Source: Bacteroidia bacterium | Lineage (GTDB): Bacteria > Bacteroidota > Bacteroidia > CAILMK01 > JBBDIG01 | DNA: 56,622 nt | NCBI GenBank assembly: GCA_040880525.1 | Contig: JBBDIG010000019.1 | Location: 95,116 to 151,737, forward strand | Direction of reading: 5' to 3' | In this document: in pieces, positions 43,094 through 51,842 of the stretch | How positions within the stretch are numbered: position 1 is the stretch's first letter | Layout of the letters: each line of letters opens with the position of its first letter | The notes under the pieces: generated by a model | What the model was told of the DNA's origin: nothing | The model's database searches: none | Seen by the model: the letters and a program-made list of their open reading frames with translations, nothing else | Program-made: the position numbers and the translations under genes

Positions 43094-43999
43094 TCAGTGC
43101 CCTACCTTGTCCCCTTTCAGTTTCCGTGTGCGCTGGTCTTCTATGAATTGTATGATTTTCCCGGCAATATCCTTTCCTGAGGCCTTCTCAATTCCCTCAA
43201 GGCCGGGCGAAGAATTAACCTCCATCACCAGCGGGCCGCGGTTGCTGCGTAAAAGGTCCACTCCGGCAATCTTAAGCCCCAGCGCTTTGGCAGCGTTTAC
43301 GGCCATTTTCTTCTCTTCTGCCGAAAGCTTTACCGGGTTTCCTGTACCGCCCATGTGCAAATTGCTCCTGAATTCTCCTTCAGCGCTGGTGCGCATCATA
43401 CTGCCCACCACTACTCCATTTACGATGAAGGCCCGCAAATCCGAGCCTTTCGCCTCCTGAATATATTCCTGGATCATGATATTCACCCTCAGCCCATAAA
43501 AGGCATCCAGCGCTGATTTTGCGGCACTTACGCTTTCTGCCAGTACCACGCCCTTTCCCTGCGTTCCTTCGAGAAGCTTAATGATGATGGGCGTGCCGCC
43601 TAAATGCCGGATTATGGAAGCCACATCTTCCGGACCTGAAGCGAAGGCCGTTTTAGGCAGTCCGATATGTTCTTGCGCCAGGATCTGAAGGCTCCGGAGC
43701 TTATCCCTGGAACGCACAATCGCCTGTGAACTGACGGTGGAGAATACGCCCATCAGTTCAAATTGCCGCACCACGGCAGATCCGAAAAAAGTCCGCGAAG
43801 CTCCAATTCTTGGAACGATAGCATCAATATCCTCCAGTCTTTTTTTGTGATAATAAATAATGGGTTTCCCCTTTTCCACAATTACCTGGCATTTCAAATA
43901 ATCAACGATCTCTACATCATGCCCGCGCTGCTCTGCCGCTTCAATGATCCTGCGGGTAGAATAAAGGCTTTGGTTTCTTGAGAGAATAGCAATTTTCAT
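43094..43999 (-). CDS. rimK: RimK-type ATP-grasp ligase
   Basis: A 301-residue ATP-grasp enzyme of the RimK family, which in enteric bacteria adds glutamates to ribosomal protein S6. Seen: [18 protein letters not shown] at the start, [17 protein letters not shown] in the ATP-binding domain, [20 protein letters not shown], and [25 protein letters not shown] with the metal ligands E and N. It starts at the base where the partner zinc-protease gene ends (43999), a coupled pair. Whether S6 is the substrate here is inferred. Confidence 0.92.
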   Translation of the reverse strand: MKIAILSRNQSLYSTRRIIEAAEQRGHDVEIVDYLKCQVIVEKGKPIIYYHKKRLEDIDAIVPRIGASRTFFGSAVVRQFELMGVFSTVSSQAIVRSRDKLRSLQILAQEHIGLPKTAFASGPEDVASIIRHLGGTPIIIKLLEGTQGKGVVLAESVSAAKSALDAFYGLRVNIMIQEYIQEAKGSDLRAFIVNGVVVGSMMRTSAEGEFRSNLHMGGTGNPVKLSAEEKKMAVNAAKALGLKIAGVDLLRSNRGPLVMEVNSSPGLEGIEKASGKDIAGKIIQFIEDQRTRKLKGDKVGH

Positions 44000-44484
44000 T
44001 AGGTGCTGCTGTGTTTGGGCTTGTTCTTTTTTATTCTTGCTTTTACAAATTTCTGAGACAGATTAATCCTGTCAGTGTCTACAATATATCGTTGCTTTAA
44101 TAGTTTTCGCCCCAGCAGTACGGGGTATTCCATTTTACTGCGATCGGCAAGGGAAAGTTCCAGGTCAAGCAGTTCATCAAACAACCGGATGGTAGTTTTG
44201 ATAATATACCGTTTCTCGCTGTGGCCAAATGAACTCTTTACCTGCTTTACCTTATAAAGTGGCAGCGAATATTGATTGTTATTATATGCAGGATGAGAAG
44301 GGTCAAGCAATTTGAAGCTTACGAAAGTTTTACGTTTTTGCTTAAAAACCCTGACATCGTGGCAATGAAGAGCCGAAGTATAGGCACCGGTATCAATTTT
44401 TGCATCAACACCCATCAGATTTAATGAAGGAAAATCCACCTTCTCCTTTCGGCCAATAACCTGTTTGTCAGTAATAATCAGCAT
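43999..44484 (-). CDS. RimK-associated retropepsin-like zinc-protease family protein
   Basis: A 161-residue protein of the RimK/LysX-associated ATP-dependent zinc protease family (retropepsin-like fold). The motif [16 protein letters not shown], with DTG like aspartic proteases, is clear, and the [10 protein letters not shown] strand near the C-terminus also fits. The family travels with RimK, sharing an operon in many bacteria; it may process or regulate the polyglutamate tag. It overlaps rimK by one base and follows the outer-membrane protein gene by 22 bases. Confidence 0.87.
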   Translation of the reverse strand: MLIITDKQVIGRKEKVDFPSLNLMGVDAKIDTGAYTSALHCHDVRVFKQKRKTFVSFKLLDPSHPAYNNNQYSLPLYKVKQVKSSFGHSEKRYIIKTTIRLFDELLDLELSLADRSKMEYPVLLGRKLLKQRYIVDTDRINLSQKFVKARIKKNKPKHSST

Positions 44485-44506
44485 AATGGCCTTATGTGCC
44501 GGTAAT

Positions 44507-45388
44507 TTATAGCCTGAAAGTAACGCCAGTAAAAACGTTCAGTCCCGGCATCAGTTCAGTCAATCCTACAAAGGCACCGGCATCTATTATAATATCTTTT
44601 ACGGGTTGATAGATGATGCCCGCGTTGGCTGAATAATGCCATTCATATTCCTCGTACCAGAAACTTGTTACTACTTCTCCGAAGCCTTTCAAATCAAAAT
44701 CATTGAGGATTGGGAACGAAACGCTGAGGCTATGGTCAGTGAAAAAAGTTTTCCCCGGTTTACCATGTGCCGTTCCCATAGCGCCTATGGATACGTCCTG
44801 ACTCAAACGGTAAGAAACAGGCACAGCAATCCCAACATCTTCAAGCTGATCTTCGCTTCTCAGCAAATCCACAATTCCGTAAGGCATCACGCCCAATGCG
44901 AACTTGCTTCCATTATTGCCCACCAGATTAAACTTAAAACGCAGGCCCGCAGCCGGCACAAAGTTCATAGACAGTTGCGTTTGAGAATCCAGTTGCTCTT
45001 CCCTAAAGCTCAGCAGTGGTAGCACCAGTTGCATATCCACCTGCTGGCTCAGGCCAACTTTGATAATATTATTAAGTACCACAACATTATCAAGGTACAC
45101 CGGGCGATCTTCATCGAAAAAATTTCCCCCGAAATCAAATAATACAAAATCAGTCTCGATCTGGGCGCGGCCGGCATCCACCGTGATGGGGCTTTCTGTG
45201 TAGTCGGGCCGGTCCGGGCTTAAATCGCGCAGACGCCTGTCGGGGACCGGATTACCGAGAGAATACTTCCTGACCTTGGGAGGAGGCACTTCAATGGTAT
45301 CATCAGGAGTTTCCTGCGAGAGAAGCGGCACCGGATTGAGGAGGAAGGAAAGCATGAGTGCAGCAACAGCTATCAGGTAAAATTTCAT
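44507..45388 (-). CDS. outer-membrane transporter-like protein (MetA-pathway/DUF family)
   Basis: A 293-residue beta-barrel-like envelope protein. It has a signal peptide (MKFYLIAVAALMLSFLLN and SQET cleavage region), then RPDYTESPITVDAGRAQIETDF, a motif typical of the MetA-pathway phenol-degradation-like outer membrane proteins, and aromatic, alternating-strand sequence to the end (VFTGVTFRL). It is a likely outer membrane channel or lipid transporter of unproven role. ATG 45388 starts the signal peptide, and an in-frame upstream ATG would not give one. It is upstream of the rimK pair on the same strand, so the three genes may be one operon. Confidence 0.78.
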   Translation of the reverse strand: MKFYLIAVAALMLSFLLNPVPLLSQETPDDTIEVPPPKVRKYSLGNPVPDRRLRDLSPDRPDYTESPITVDAGRAQIETDFVLFDFGGNFFDEDRPVYLDNVVVLNNIIKVGLSQQVDMQLVLPLLSFREEQLDSQTQLSMNFVPAAGLRFKFNLVGNNGSKFALGVMPYGIVDLLRSEDQLEDVGIAVPVSYRLSQDVSIGAMGTAHGKPGKTFFTDHSLSVSFPILNDFDLKGFGEVVTSFWYEEYEWHYSANAGIIYQPVKDIIIDAGAFVGLTELMPGLNVFTGVTFRL

Positions 45389-45442
45389 GGGTAAGGATTG
45401 ATTGATTTGAAAAGGCAAATTACACGAGAATTTTTTAGAACC

Positions 45443-45973
45443 TTATAAAGGCAAAGTTGAGGATTGATCGTCAATTCTTGCAAGCAGCAATTTGGCTAAG
45501 TCCTTTTCTGATACATGCAGCGGATCAAGGATGATCGCTGACTGCAGATAATAAGCTTCTCTTTCTCTCAGTTTGGCTGCAATTAACGCGATTAAATCAT
45601 TTCCGGTTCTGTTTTCCAGCAATGGCCTCACATTTTTCTCCGCAACTGCCCGTCTCGCGATTTCCTGTAAAGGCACTTTCAGGTAGAGCGTAAGGCCCGA
45701 AGCATTCATATATTCCATATTATCTGCAAAACAGGCAGTGCCTCCACCGGTTGCCACCACTCCATTTTTCAGCTTTAATTCGAGGAGCGCCATCCGCTCC
45801 ATTTTACGGAAAGCCGCTTCACCCTCTGCACTGAAGATCTCTGCAATGCTTTTACCGGCCGTGGCCTCAATTACCTCATCCAAATCCACGAACGTCCGAT
45901 TCATTGCCTTCGCCAGTGCCCTGCCATAAGTGGTCTTTCCGGATGCCATAAATCCTGTTAAAAAAATATTCAT
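45443..45973 (-). CDS. aroK: shikimate kinase
   Basis: A 176-residue P-loop kinase of the aromatic amino acid pathway that phosphorylates shikimate at the 3-position. Walker A is in FLTGFMASGKTTYGRAL; the shikimate-binding DLDEVIEA and RKMERMALLEL, the GGG of VVATGGGTACF, and the lid arginines (RPLLENRTG) are visible. ATG 45973 was chosen as it puts MNIFLTGFM at the start; five upstream codons (MILLA) are possible. It stands 55 bases upstream of the outer-membrane protein gene, possibly the same unit. Confidence 0.93.
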   Translation of the reverse strand: MNIFLTGFMASGKTTYGRALAKAMNRTFVDLDEVIEATAGKSIAEIFSAEGEAAFRKMERMALLELKLKNGVVATGGGTACFADNMEYMNASGLTLYLKVPLQEIARRAVAEKNVRPLLENRTGNDLIALIAAKLREREAYYLQSAIILDPLHVSEKDLAKLLLARIDDQSSTLPL

Positions 45974-46047
45974 GGCCAATAATATCATTTAAATTAATAC
46001 CTGGAACTTTTGAACCTCTCGCCCCGCGGGTTCATTGAATTAAAGTT

Positions 46048-46296
46048 ATGATCAGAAAAACCGTGATGTATATCATTGCATTTGTTGCGGCAACCATCCT
46101 ATGCAGTTCCTGCCAACGCTGCATTTCCTGTGCATTGGTGGATCGTGAAGGACAGGTGCTGGAAAGGTATGATACAGAATGCACCAAGCGAAAGCTGCTG
46201 AAAGCGTATCGTGAGGAATGCACCAACTCCGCCCGGAAGCTGGAATTAGATTGCCACTGCAAATTAGCCCGTTCACGCGAGCGTGTTGTTGAGTAG
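46048..46296 (+). CDS. small cysteine-rich lipoprotein
   Basis: An 82-residue protein with a lipoprotein-like signal: hydrophobic residues 7-18 then CSSC, with Cys19 or Cys22 as lipidated residue. Eight cysteines occur in all (19, 22, 25, 28, 45, 58, 69, 71), and the mature part has a CQRCISC cluster and a CHC pair, suggesting disulfides or a metal site. No family is recognised. It overlaps the 3' end of the convergent CpsB-like gene by 24 bases, an unusual tail-to-tail overlap, and diverges from aroK. Length and regular charge pattern support it being real. Confidence 0.6.
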   Translation: MIRKTVMYIIAFVAATILCSSCQRCISCALVDREGQVLERYDTECTKRKLLKAYREECTNSARKLELDCHCKLARSRERVVE

Positions 46297-47016
46297 CGGA
46301 AGTTTGCACAGTTTGCGGAAATATTTGGACGTCATCGCTTCTTTTAAACGAGGAATATGACGCGGAGTATGAATATCGCTGCCGGCAAAATGGGCCATTC
46401 CCGCGTCTATCAGTTTCTCGCAGATTAATTTCGCCTCCGGGCTATAGTATTTCGTGAGGGAGAGCAGGTTGATCTGGAAAAGCACCTTCTTCTCTAATAA
46501 TTTTTCATACCTGGAAAAATCTTCCTGCATAAAAATATATCGCTCAGGATGGGCCAGCACAGGTTTATATCCGGCAACCTGGATCTGGAAAATGGTTTCT
46601 TCAAATCCGGCAGGTTCATTCCAGTAAGAAGTTTCAACCAATAAATATTTCTTTCCCATTGTGAGGAGCGGCCCGGCATTGAGTTTTTCCATAAACCACT
46701 CATCAAGATAATATTCGGCTGCGGCCTCCACCTCTATATCAATTCCTTCCTGCTTTATTGCTTCGTTCAGTTTGCTTAGTCCGCCCAGGATAATCTCCGG
46801 AGTATTCCTGAAGAAATCACCCGTAATGTGAGGCGTGGTGATAAGCTTCTTATAGCCCAGCTTTTTCATGGATGCAGCCATTTGTAGCGCTCTCTCCATA
46901 TTTTTAGCTCCGTCATCTATGCCGGGTATCAGGTGCGAATGGATGTCCACCAACAACTCCTCTTGTGGCAGTTCCGGAGGGGTCGGTTGTTTTTTAAGAA
47001 AATTAAGAATTCCCAT
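46273..47016 (-). CDS. CpsB/CapC-type tyrosine-protein phosphatase (PHP fold)
   Basis: A 247-residue metal-dependent PHP-domain phosphatase. The metal ligands are seen in VDIHSHLIPGIDDGAK, GYKKLITTPHI, YKPVLAHPERY and HFAGSDIHTP, all typical of CpsB/YwqE. Such enzymes dephosphorylate tyrosine kinases controlling capsule chain length. ATG 47016 begins MGILNFLKK; seven more codons are open upstream. The downstream end overlaps the small lipoprotein gene. The upstream neighbour is a flippase-like ABC exporter, consistent with polysaccharide export. Confidence 0.9.
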   Translation of the reverse strand: MGILNFLKKQPTPPELPQEELLVDIHSHLIPGIDDGAKNMERALQMAASMKKLGYKKLITTPHITGDFFRNTPEIILGGLSKLNEAIKQEGIDIEVEAAAEYYLDEWFMEKLNAGPLLTMGKKYLLVETSYWNEPAGFEETIFQIQVAGYKPVLAHPERYIFMQEDFSRYEKLLEKKVLFQINLLSLTKYYSPEAKLICEKLIDAGMAHFAGSDIHTPRHIPRLKEAMTSKYFRKLCKLPLLNNTLA

Positions 47017-47074
47017 ATAAAAATTTAAAAAGGACAATAGAAATCAATGCTGTACCTTCATTCAGCTTCAGCTA

Positions 47075-48907
47075 TCAATTTTGCGTAAATCCCTCACCGG
47101 TATTGAACTCCTCAGGCGTAAGCGAAGCAATAAGTTCCGGATAATTATATTCACGCAGGGCCTTTCCTTTTTTCAGGAGGATAATGCGGTTGCAAACCTT
47201 CAGTGTGCTCATCCTGTGCGCTATGATGATAATTGTTTTCTTCAGGCTTTTCAAGGTGCGCAGCGAATGCAAAATTTCCTGTTCGGTTTCCATGTCAATA
47301 GCATTGGTGGCTTCGTCAAAAAGGAGGATGTCTGCATCCTTGTAGAGGGCCCGTGCTATGCCTATCCGCTGCAACTGGCCGGATGAAAACCGCACCCCAC
47401 CTTCGCCCATTTCTGTCGCCAATCCGCTGGGGAGGGTGGCCACCAGGTCGCTGAGTCCGGCCTGCTTCACTGCCTGGGCAAGTTTGTCTCTGTCTACCTC
47501 TGCCGGTTCCGTTCCCAATGCTATATTTTCTTCCACGCTTCCGTTTACAACAAAAAGATCCTGCTTTACCAGGCCAATGTGTTTATGCCAGTCCGCCAGC
47601 GCAATATCAGAATAGTCTTTCCCATCCACCACAATTTTTCCGCTGGCAGGCTTCAGGAAGCGCAACAGCAGGTAAAGGAAAGTGCTTTTCCCCGCTCCCG
47701 ATTCACCAAAAATTCCGAGTGTATCGCCTTTTCTGATGGTGAATGAAAGCTTGTCCAGCAAAGGCCCTTTCATGTTTTCATAAGCGAACGAAACATTTTC
47801 CACCTTTATCTCTTTGTCCAGCGCAAACGGAAGGGCTGCTGCCGTATCCTTTTCCTGCACAGCTTCGGCAGGCTCGTCTGATTCGCGGAGGATGTCAATG
47901 GTGTGCCGGTAGTTTTTCATGCTGATCAGCGCTCCGATAATGCGGTTGAAAGAAGGCAGCAACCGATAAGCGGCTGCGGCAAAAATGCTGAGGAATACTA
48001 TCGGAGCACGAAAATACCCTGCAAAATAGAGGGTATAAAAGAATATCAGCGAAATAGCCAGAACTGCCCCCAACTCCAGAATTTTGTGAGGAGCCGCATT
48101 ATAAGTGTAAATGGATGTCATAAGGCGGTGCATTCCGCTTTGCCGCTGCACAAATTGCTGCGAAAAGAACTCCTCCTTGCCATGTAATTTTAAATCAACA
48201 AACCCTTTGAATGCCTGATGCAGGCTTTCGTAAGCCACCGGCTGCAGTTTGATCTGTTTCTTGCCCAGCCTGCTCACCTGGTTTTTTATGAAATAGTATG
48301 AAATAAAGATGACGGGGCCTAGCACCACCGCCAGGAAAATCAGCAGCTTTAAATTATATATCCCAATGCCAATGCCTATTAAAATAATGATCATCAATTC
48401 GCTGAAAAAAGAAAGGCCGGGAATCATAATACCAAAGGCGAAGAGCGTGGGTACGTTCATGGCGTTGTTCACCAGGCCATAGCTGTTGTTGTTTTTGAGA
48501 AAGAGATAGTCCTTGGCAAAATATCGCTTCACCTGTTTTTCGCTGAGGCGTGTGGAGAGGTTGAAAGCAAACTGCGCCTGCATATGCTGGATGAAAAGCA
48601 GGTAAACGGTTTTAATAATAAAAAAAATCAGGATGCAAAGGAGCAGCATCAGGATAAAATGAATTAGGCTCGGCTCCCCGAAATATTCATGGAAAAGGCT
48701 GAGATATTTTTGCTCTGAGATAAGGTCAGGATTAGCGATCATCATGATGACCGGGACAAACATCGCTACGCTGAGCACATCTGTGATCCCGCCCACGGCA
48801 ATTCCAAGCAGCAGCAGCAGCGCATGGGTCTTTTCCTTCGGGCTCAGCCACTTCCTGAGTTGCGAAAGCGTTAAAACGAGGATATTATTTGAAAAAGAAA
48901 TTCGCAT
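47075..48907 (-). CDS. ABC exporter of the lipid-linked-oligosaccharide/peptide type
   Basis: A 610-residue fused ABC half-transporter. The permease part has six hydrophobic segments (residues about 30-330), and the ATPase domain begins near 370. Walker A is GESGAGKST, the signature FSSGQLQRIGIARA, and Walker B ILLFDEATNAID; the H-loop is in IIIAHRMSTL. The permease resembles PglK-type flippases for lipid-linked sugars, but substrate is inferred. The ATG at 48907 is supported because a perfect -7 box lies at 48917-48924, which would overlap an earlier start. Confidence 0.88.
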   Translation of the reverse strand: MRISFSNNILVLTLSQLRKWLSPKEKTHALLLLLGIAVGGITDVLSVAMFVPVIMMIANPDLISEQKYLSLFHEYFGEPSLIHFILMLLLCILIFFIIKTVYLLFIQHMQAQFAFNLSTRLSEKQVKRYFAKDYLFLKNNNSYGLVNNAMNVPTLFAFGIMIPGLSFFSELMIIILIGIGIGIYNLKLLIFLAVVLGPVIFISYYFIKNQVSRLGKKQIKLQPVAYESLHQAFKGFVDLKLHGKEEFFSQQFVQRQSGMHRLMTSIYTYNAAPHKILELGAVLAISLIFFYTLYFAGYFRAPIVFLSIFAAAAYRLLPSFNRIIGALISMKNYRHTIDILRESDEPAEAVQEKDTAAALPFALDKEIKVENVSFAYENMKGPLLDKLSFTIRKGDTLGIFGESGAGKSTFLYLLLRFLKPASGKIVVDGKDYSDIALADWHKHIGLVKQDLFVVNGSVEENIALGTEPAEVDRDKLAQAVKQAGLSDLVATLPSGLATEMGEGGVRFSSGQLQRIGIARALYKDADILLFDEATNAIDMETEQEILHSLRTLKSLKKTIIIIAHRMSTLKVCNRIILLKKGKALREYNYPELIASLTPEEFNTGEGFTQN

Positions 48908-48916
48908 GGGTCGATG

Positions 48917-48924
48917 CAAATTTA
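48917..48924 (-). promoter_or_regulatory. -7 box of the flippase-type ABC gene
   Basis: The minus strand reads TAAATTTG, a perfect TAnnTTTG box. Transcription from it would start only a few bases before the ATG at 48907, giving an almost leaderless mRNA, which also argues against the longer upstream start. Confidence 0.45.
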
Positions 48925-49096
48925 GGCAGAAGTGAAAAGTACCTCCTTATTTATATTTTTCATTTTTATAAGAAATAATTCCCGAACCTTTAAAGTTGTC
49001 TCTTTTTCAATAAGATATGCCTGATCTGCATTTCTTCAGGTAGTCCGTCATTCATTTATTTACCCAAATTGAGTAATGGATTTAAGCGTTTAATTC

Positions 49097-49104
49097 TAAT
49101 TTTG
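49097..49104 (+). promoter_or_regulatory. -7 box of the Kazal-domain gene
   Basis: TAATTTTG at 49097-49104 is a perfect TAnnTTTG box; a TTG 25 bases upstream is slightly too far. The ATG at 49114 would be nearly leaderless, which supports this start over the earlier in-frame one. Confidence 0.4.
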
Positions 49105-49113
49105 AAGTCATTT

Positions 49114-49590
49114 ATGAAAATCCTACCGCTTTTCTTTCCTCTGCTTTTCTGGTCTCTTGTTGCGGCTGCCCAGTTGCAGCAGGATGGATGTATTGACGAA
49201 TTTCAGATATTGCCGGGTACGGAATGCGGTATTGACATCAACCCGGTTTGTGGCTGTGATGGCGTTACCTACCGCAACGATTGCGAAGCCCGGCAGCTTA
49301 ATGGCGTGATCAGCTATACCGATGGCATTTGTGGCAACATCGCGTTCTATTTTCACCCCAACCCTATAGAGCACAGCCAATTGCTCATCGTGAGGATGCT
49401 GCGCAAGTTTGAAGGTGATGTTGATCTCTACATTTCCAGTTGGCAGGGAAAGCAGCATTATTTCCAGCGCTACTATTCAGTTACCGAACTGGAGATTACC
49501 ATTTCGGTGGACCAGCTTCCACGGGGCGTTTATATTATCTACGCAATAGCTGACGGAGAACCATATATCAGCAAATTTGTGCGGTATTAA
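49114..49590 (+). CDS. secreted Kazal-domain protein
   Basis: A 158-residue exported protein. Signal peptide residues 1-20 (MKILPLFFPLLFWSLVAAAQ) are followed by a Kazal-type serine protease inhibitor domain, recognised from NPVCGCDGVTYRNDCEA with its cysteine spacing, and then a C-terminal beta-rich part (FYFHPNPIEHSQLLIV ... LPRGVYIIYAIADGE) that resembles a T9SS type A sorting domain. A secreted inhibitor or attachment protein is likely. It is followed directly by the deacetylase-like gene (stop TAA 49588-49590, next start 49591). Confidence 0.75.
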   Translation: MKILPLFFPLLFWSLVAAAQLQQDGCIDEFQILPGTECGIDINPVCGCDGVTYRNDCEARQLNGVISYTDGICGNIAFYFHPNPIEHSQLLIVRMLRKFEGDVDLYISSWQGKQHYFQRYYSVTELEITISVDQLPRGVYIIYAIADGEPYISKFVRY

Positions 49591-50925
49591 TTGCCCGGCA
49601 CCTTGTCATCCTCTCTTACCATTTTTACTGATTGTGACGGCCCCAGGTTGCGCTATGTAGCGCAGGTCATATTTCATTTTCATCTTAATGTGGAATATCG
49701 CATCCTGCAATTGGGCACTAATGCCAATCCCGGGGAGGCAACCCTTTATTATTCAAAAGATAAACCTGCGGAAGACCAGCTTTACATTCCGGCCTCCGGA
49801 TTTTTAGCAGCAAGCAAAATTGAAGTTATTGAAACGCCTGTTCTGTGGCAAAACGCAGTGCCGCTTCTTTTTCCTTTGGCCGGAACCGGTGAGTCTGCTT
49901 TCGATCTTTTCTCGGCTGTGTTCTGGTGTCTCAGCCGTTACGAAGAATATTTACCCCACCAGGCAGATGAGCATGGACGCTTCCAGCCGAAAAGCTCGCT
50001 GGCCTCCAGGGAAGGTTTTCTTCAGTTGCCCGTGGTGGACATCTGGATTTCCATGCTGCGCGACAGGCTGCTGAAGCATTTTCCAGCGCTAAATCTTGAA
50101 GCACCGCAATCTGAATTTGTGCCCACAATTGATGTAGATCAGGCATTTTCGATCAAAGGAAAAGGATTAATCCGGACAGCAGGCGGCATGGTACGCGACC
50201 TGCTGAAAAATCCGGCAAACGTTTCGAATCGCTTGAAAGTGCTGGCCGGCCTCAAACCCGATCCTTATGACAATTTTGACTACCTCGACCATCAGTTTGA
50301 AAAATACCGGCTCCGGCCTGTTTTCTTTGTACAGGTGGGCAAGACCGGGAAGTTTGACAAAAACCTGGATCCGCAGAGTACACAAATGCGGAAAATCCTT
50401 TCCCGGCTCAATAAGTACCAGGTTGGCCTCCATCCTTCTTATCGCTCACACAATGAACCTAGGATCCTGAAGCAGGAAAAAGAGCAGCTTGAAGTATTGC
50501 TGCAAAAACCTGTGCGGATGAGCCGCCAGCACTTCCTCAGAATGAAATTGCCCGAAACCTGCCGTGAACTGGCGGCTGCCGGAATTGAGGAGGATTACAC
50601 GATGGGCTACGCGGCAGAAACCGGTTTCCGGGCAGGGACAGCCAAACCTTTTCCCTTTTATGATCTTGAAAAAGAAAAACAGGAAAAGCTGATGATCCAT
50701 CCTTTCTGCGTAATGGACGTAACCTGCAGGCATTATCTGGAACTGACCCCAGCACAGGCCAGCGAACGGGTGCAGATGCTGATGCAGCAGGTACAGCGAT
50801 CAGGCGGCACTTTCATCAGCCTTTGGCACAATGAGACGTTGAGTGAAACAGGTATATGGAGCCGCTGGAGAAAGATATTCGAAACCATGCTCGCTGAAGG
50901 CTCAGCAATGAACCACCGGAAATGA
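49591..50925 (+). CDS. polysaccharide-deacetylase-like protein (DUF7033)
   Basis: A 444-residue protein of the polysaccharide deacetylase-like group with an N-terminal DUF7033-like part: IFTDCDGPRLRYVAQVIF, then AFDLFSAVFWCLSRYEEYLP and a NodB-like barrel with PTIDVDQAFSIKGKG, VGLHPSYRSHNE and FISLWHNETLS. The TxDxDxA segment and the HPS segment occupy the places of deacetylase metal ligands. The start codon is TTG at 49591, immediately after the preceding stop; a second TTG at 49603 is also possible. The end overlaps the next gene by four bases (ATGA). Glycan modification is inferred from family and context. Confidence 0.8.
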   Translation: MPGTLSSSLTIFTDCDGPRLRYVAQVIFHFHLNVEYRILQLGTNANPGEATLYYSKDKPAEDQLYIPASGFLAASKIEVIETPVLWQNAVPLLFPLAGTGESAFDLFSAVFWCLSRYEEYLPHQADEHGRFQPKSSLASREGFLQLPVVDIWISMLRDRLLKHFPALNLEAPQSEFVPTIDVDQAFSIKGKGLIRTAGGMVRDLLKNPANVSNRLKVLAGLKPDPYDNFDYLDHQFEKYRLRPVFFVQVGKTGKFDKNLDPQSTQMRKILSRLNKYQVGLHPSYRSHNEPRILKQEKEQLEVLLQKPVRMSRQHFLRMKLPETCRELAAAGIEEDYTMGYAAETGFRAGTAKPFPFYDLEKEKQEKLMIHPFCVMDVTCRHYLELTPAQASERVQMLMQQVQRSGGTFISLWHNETLSETGIWSRWRKIFETMLAEGSAMNHRK

Positions 50926-51842
50926 AGATTTACCACCTGAAGCACCGGGAAATTGATAAGCAGAAGTGGGACCTCATGGTGGCGGCTTCGCGAAATCGCC
51001 TGCCCTATTGCTTTTCATGGTTTCTGGATATTGTGAGTCCGGGGTGGGAAGCTCTCATCACGGCTGATTATGAATACCTTTTTCCGCTCACAGGCAAAAG
51101 GAAGTATGGCGTACATTACCTTCCACAGCCTGACTATACGCAGCAACTCGGACTATTCTCGGTGTATGAGGTCACAGAAACTGACGTCCGAAAATTCCTC
51201 GAAGCCATCCCTGCAAAATATCGCTATATTGATATTCAATTTAATTCAGCCAACAGGCTTCTCGGCATTTCCGATTTTGAAGTAAAAAGACGCAGAACCC
51301 ATTATCTCGATCTTTCGCCTCCCTACGGAGAATTGAAGAAAAATTATGCGCAACTAAGAAAGAGAAACCTGAAAAAAGCTGCTAAAAAGCACGTAAGCGT
51401 AGAGGTAAATGCAGACCCGGCAATGGCGCTGGATTTTTATTATAGCTCGCTTGGACGCAAGCTCAAAGGCGTGGGGCGCAAACAAATGGCATTGCTGAAA
51501 AAATTAGTGGCAGCGCTGATGGCCAGAAAAATGTGCCGCCTCTACTCCGCTCACGACTCGCTGGGCCAGCTCATGAGCATCAGCTTTTTTATTATTGACA
51601 GAGATTATTGTATTTACCTGATCGGTTCCTCCAACGAAGCGGGGAGAAATTTGGGCGGGCACACGCTGTTGTTTGATCAACTCATCCGGGATTTTGCTTC
51701 CACATCGAAAATCCTGGATTTTGAAGGCTCAGAAATACCTTCCATCGCCAATTTCTTTAAAAGTTTTGGCAGTGAAGAAATTTTATATTTGCAAATACGC
51801 GCTAACAAACTTCCAATCCTGTTAAGATGGTTCAAAGAGTAA
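50922..51842 (+). CDS. GNAT/FemAB-like acyltransferase-related protein
   Basis: A 306-residue protein. The C-terminal half (residues about 150-300) looks like a FemAB/GNAT-type fold: ALDFYYSSLGRKLKGVGRKQM, LMSISFFIIDRDYCIYLIGSSNEAGRN and HTLLFDQLIRDFAS, ending with FEGSEIPSIANFFKSFG, a pattern I know from FemAB-like sugar or peptide acyltransferases. No signal peptide. It is translationally coupled to the deacetylase-like gene (four-base overlap), suggesting joint modification of a surface glycan, and overlaps upp by 16 bases at its end. The exact reaction is unknown. Confidence 0.75.
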   Translation: MKIYHLKHREIDKQKWDLMVAASRNRLPYCFSWFLDIVSPGWEALITADYEYLFPLTGKRKYGVHYLPQPDYTQQLGLFSVYEVTETDVRKFLEAIPAKYRYIDIQFNSANRLLGISDFEVKRRRTHYLDLSPPYGELKKNYAQLRKRNLKKAAKKHVSVEVNADPAMALDFYYSSLGRKLKGVGRKQMALLKKLVAALMARKMCRLYSAHDSLGQLMSISFFIIDRDYCIYLIGSSNEAGRNLGGHTLLFDQLIRDFASTSKILDFEGSEIPSIANFFKSFGSEEILYLQIRANKLPILLRWFKE

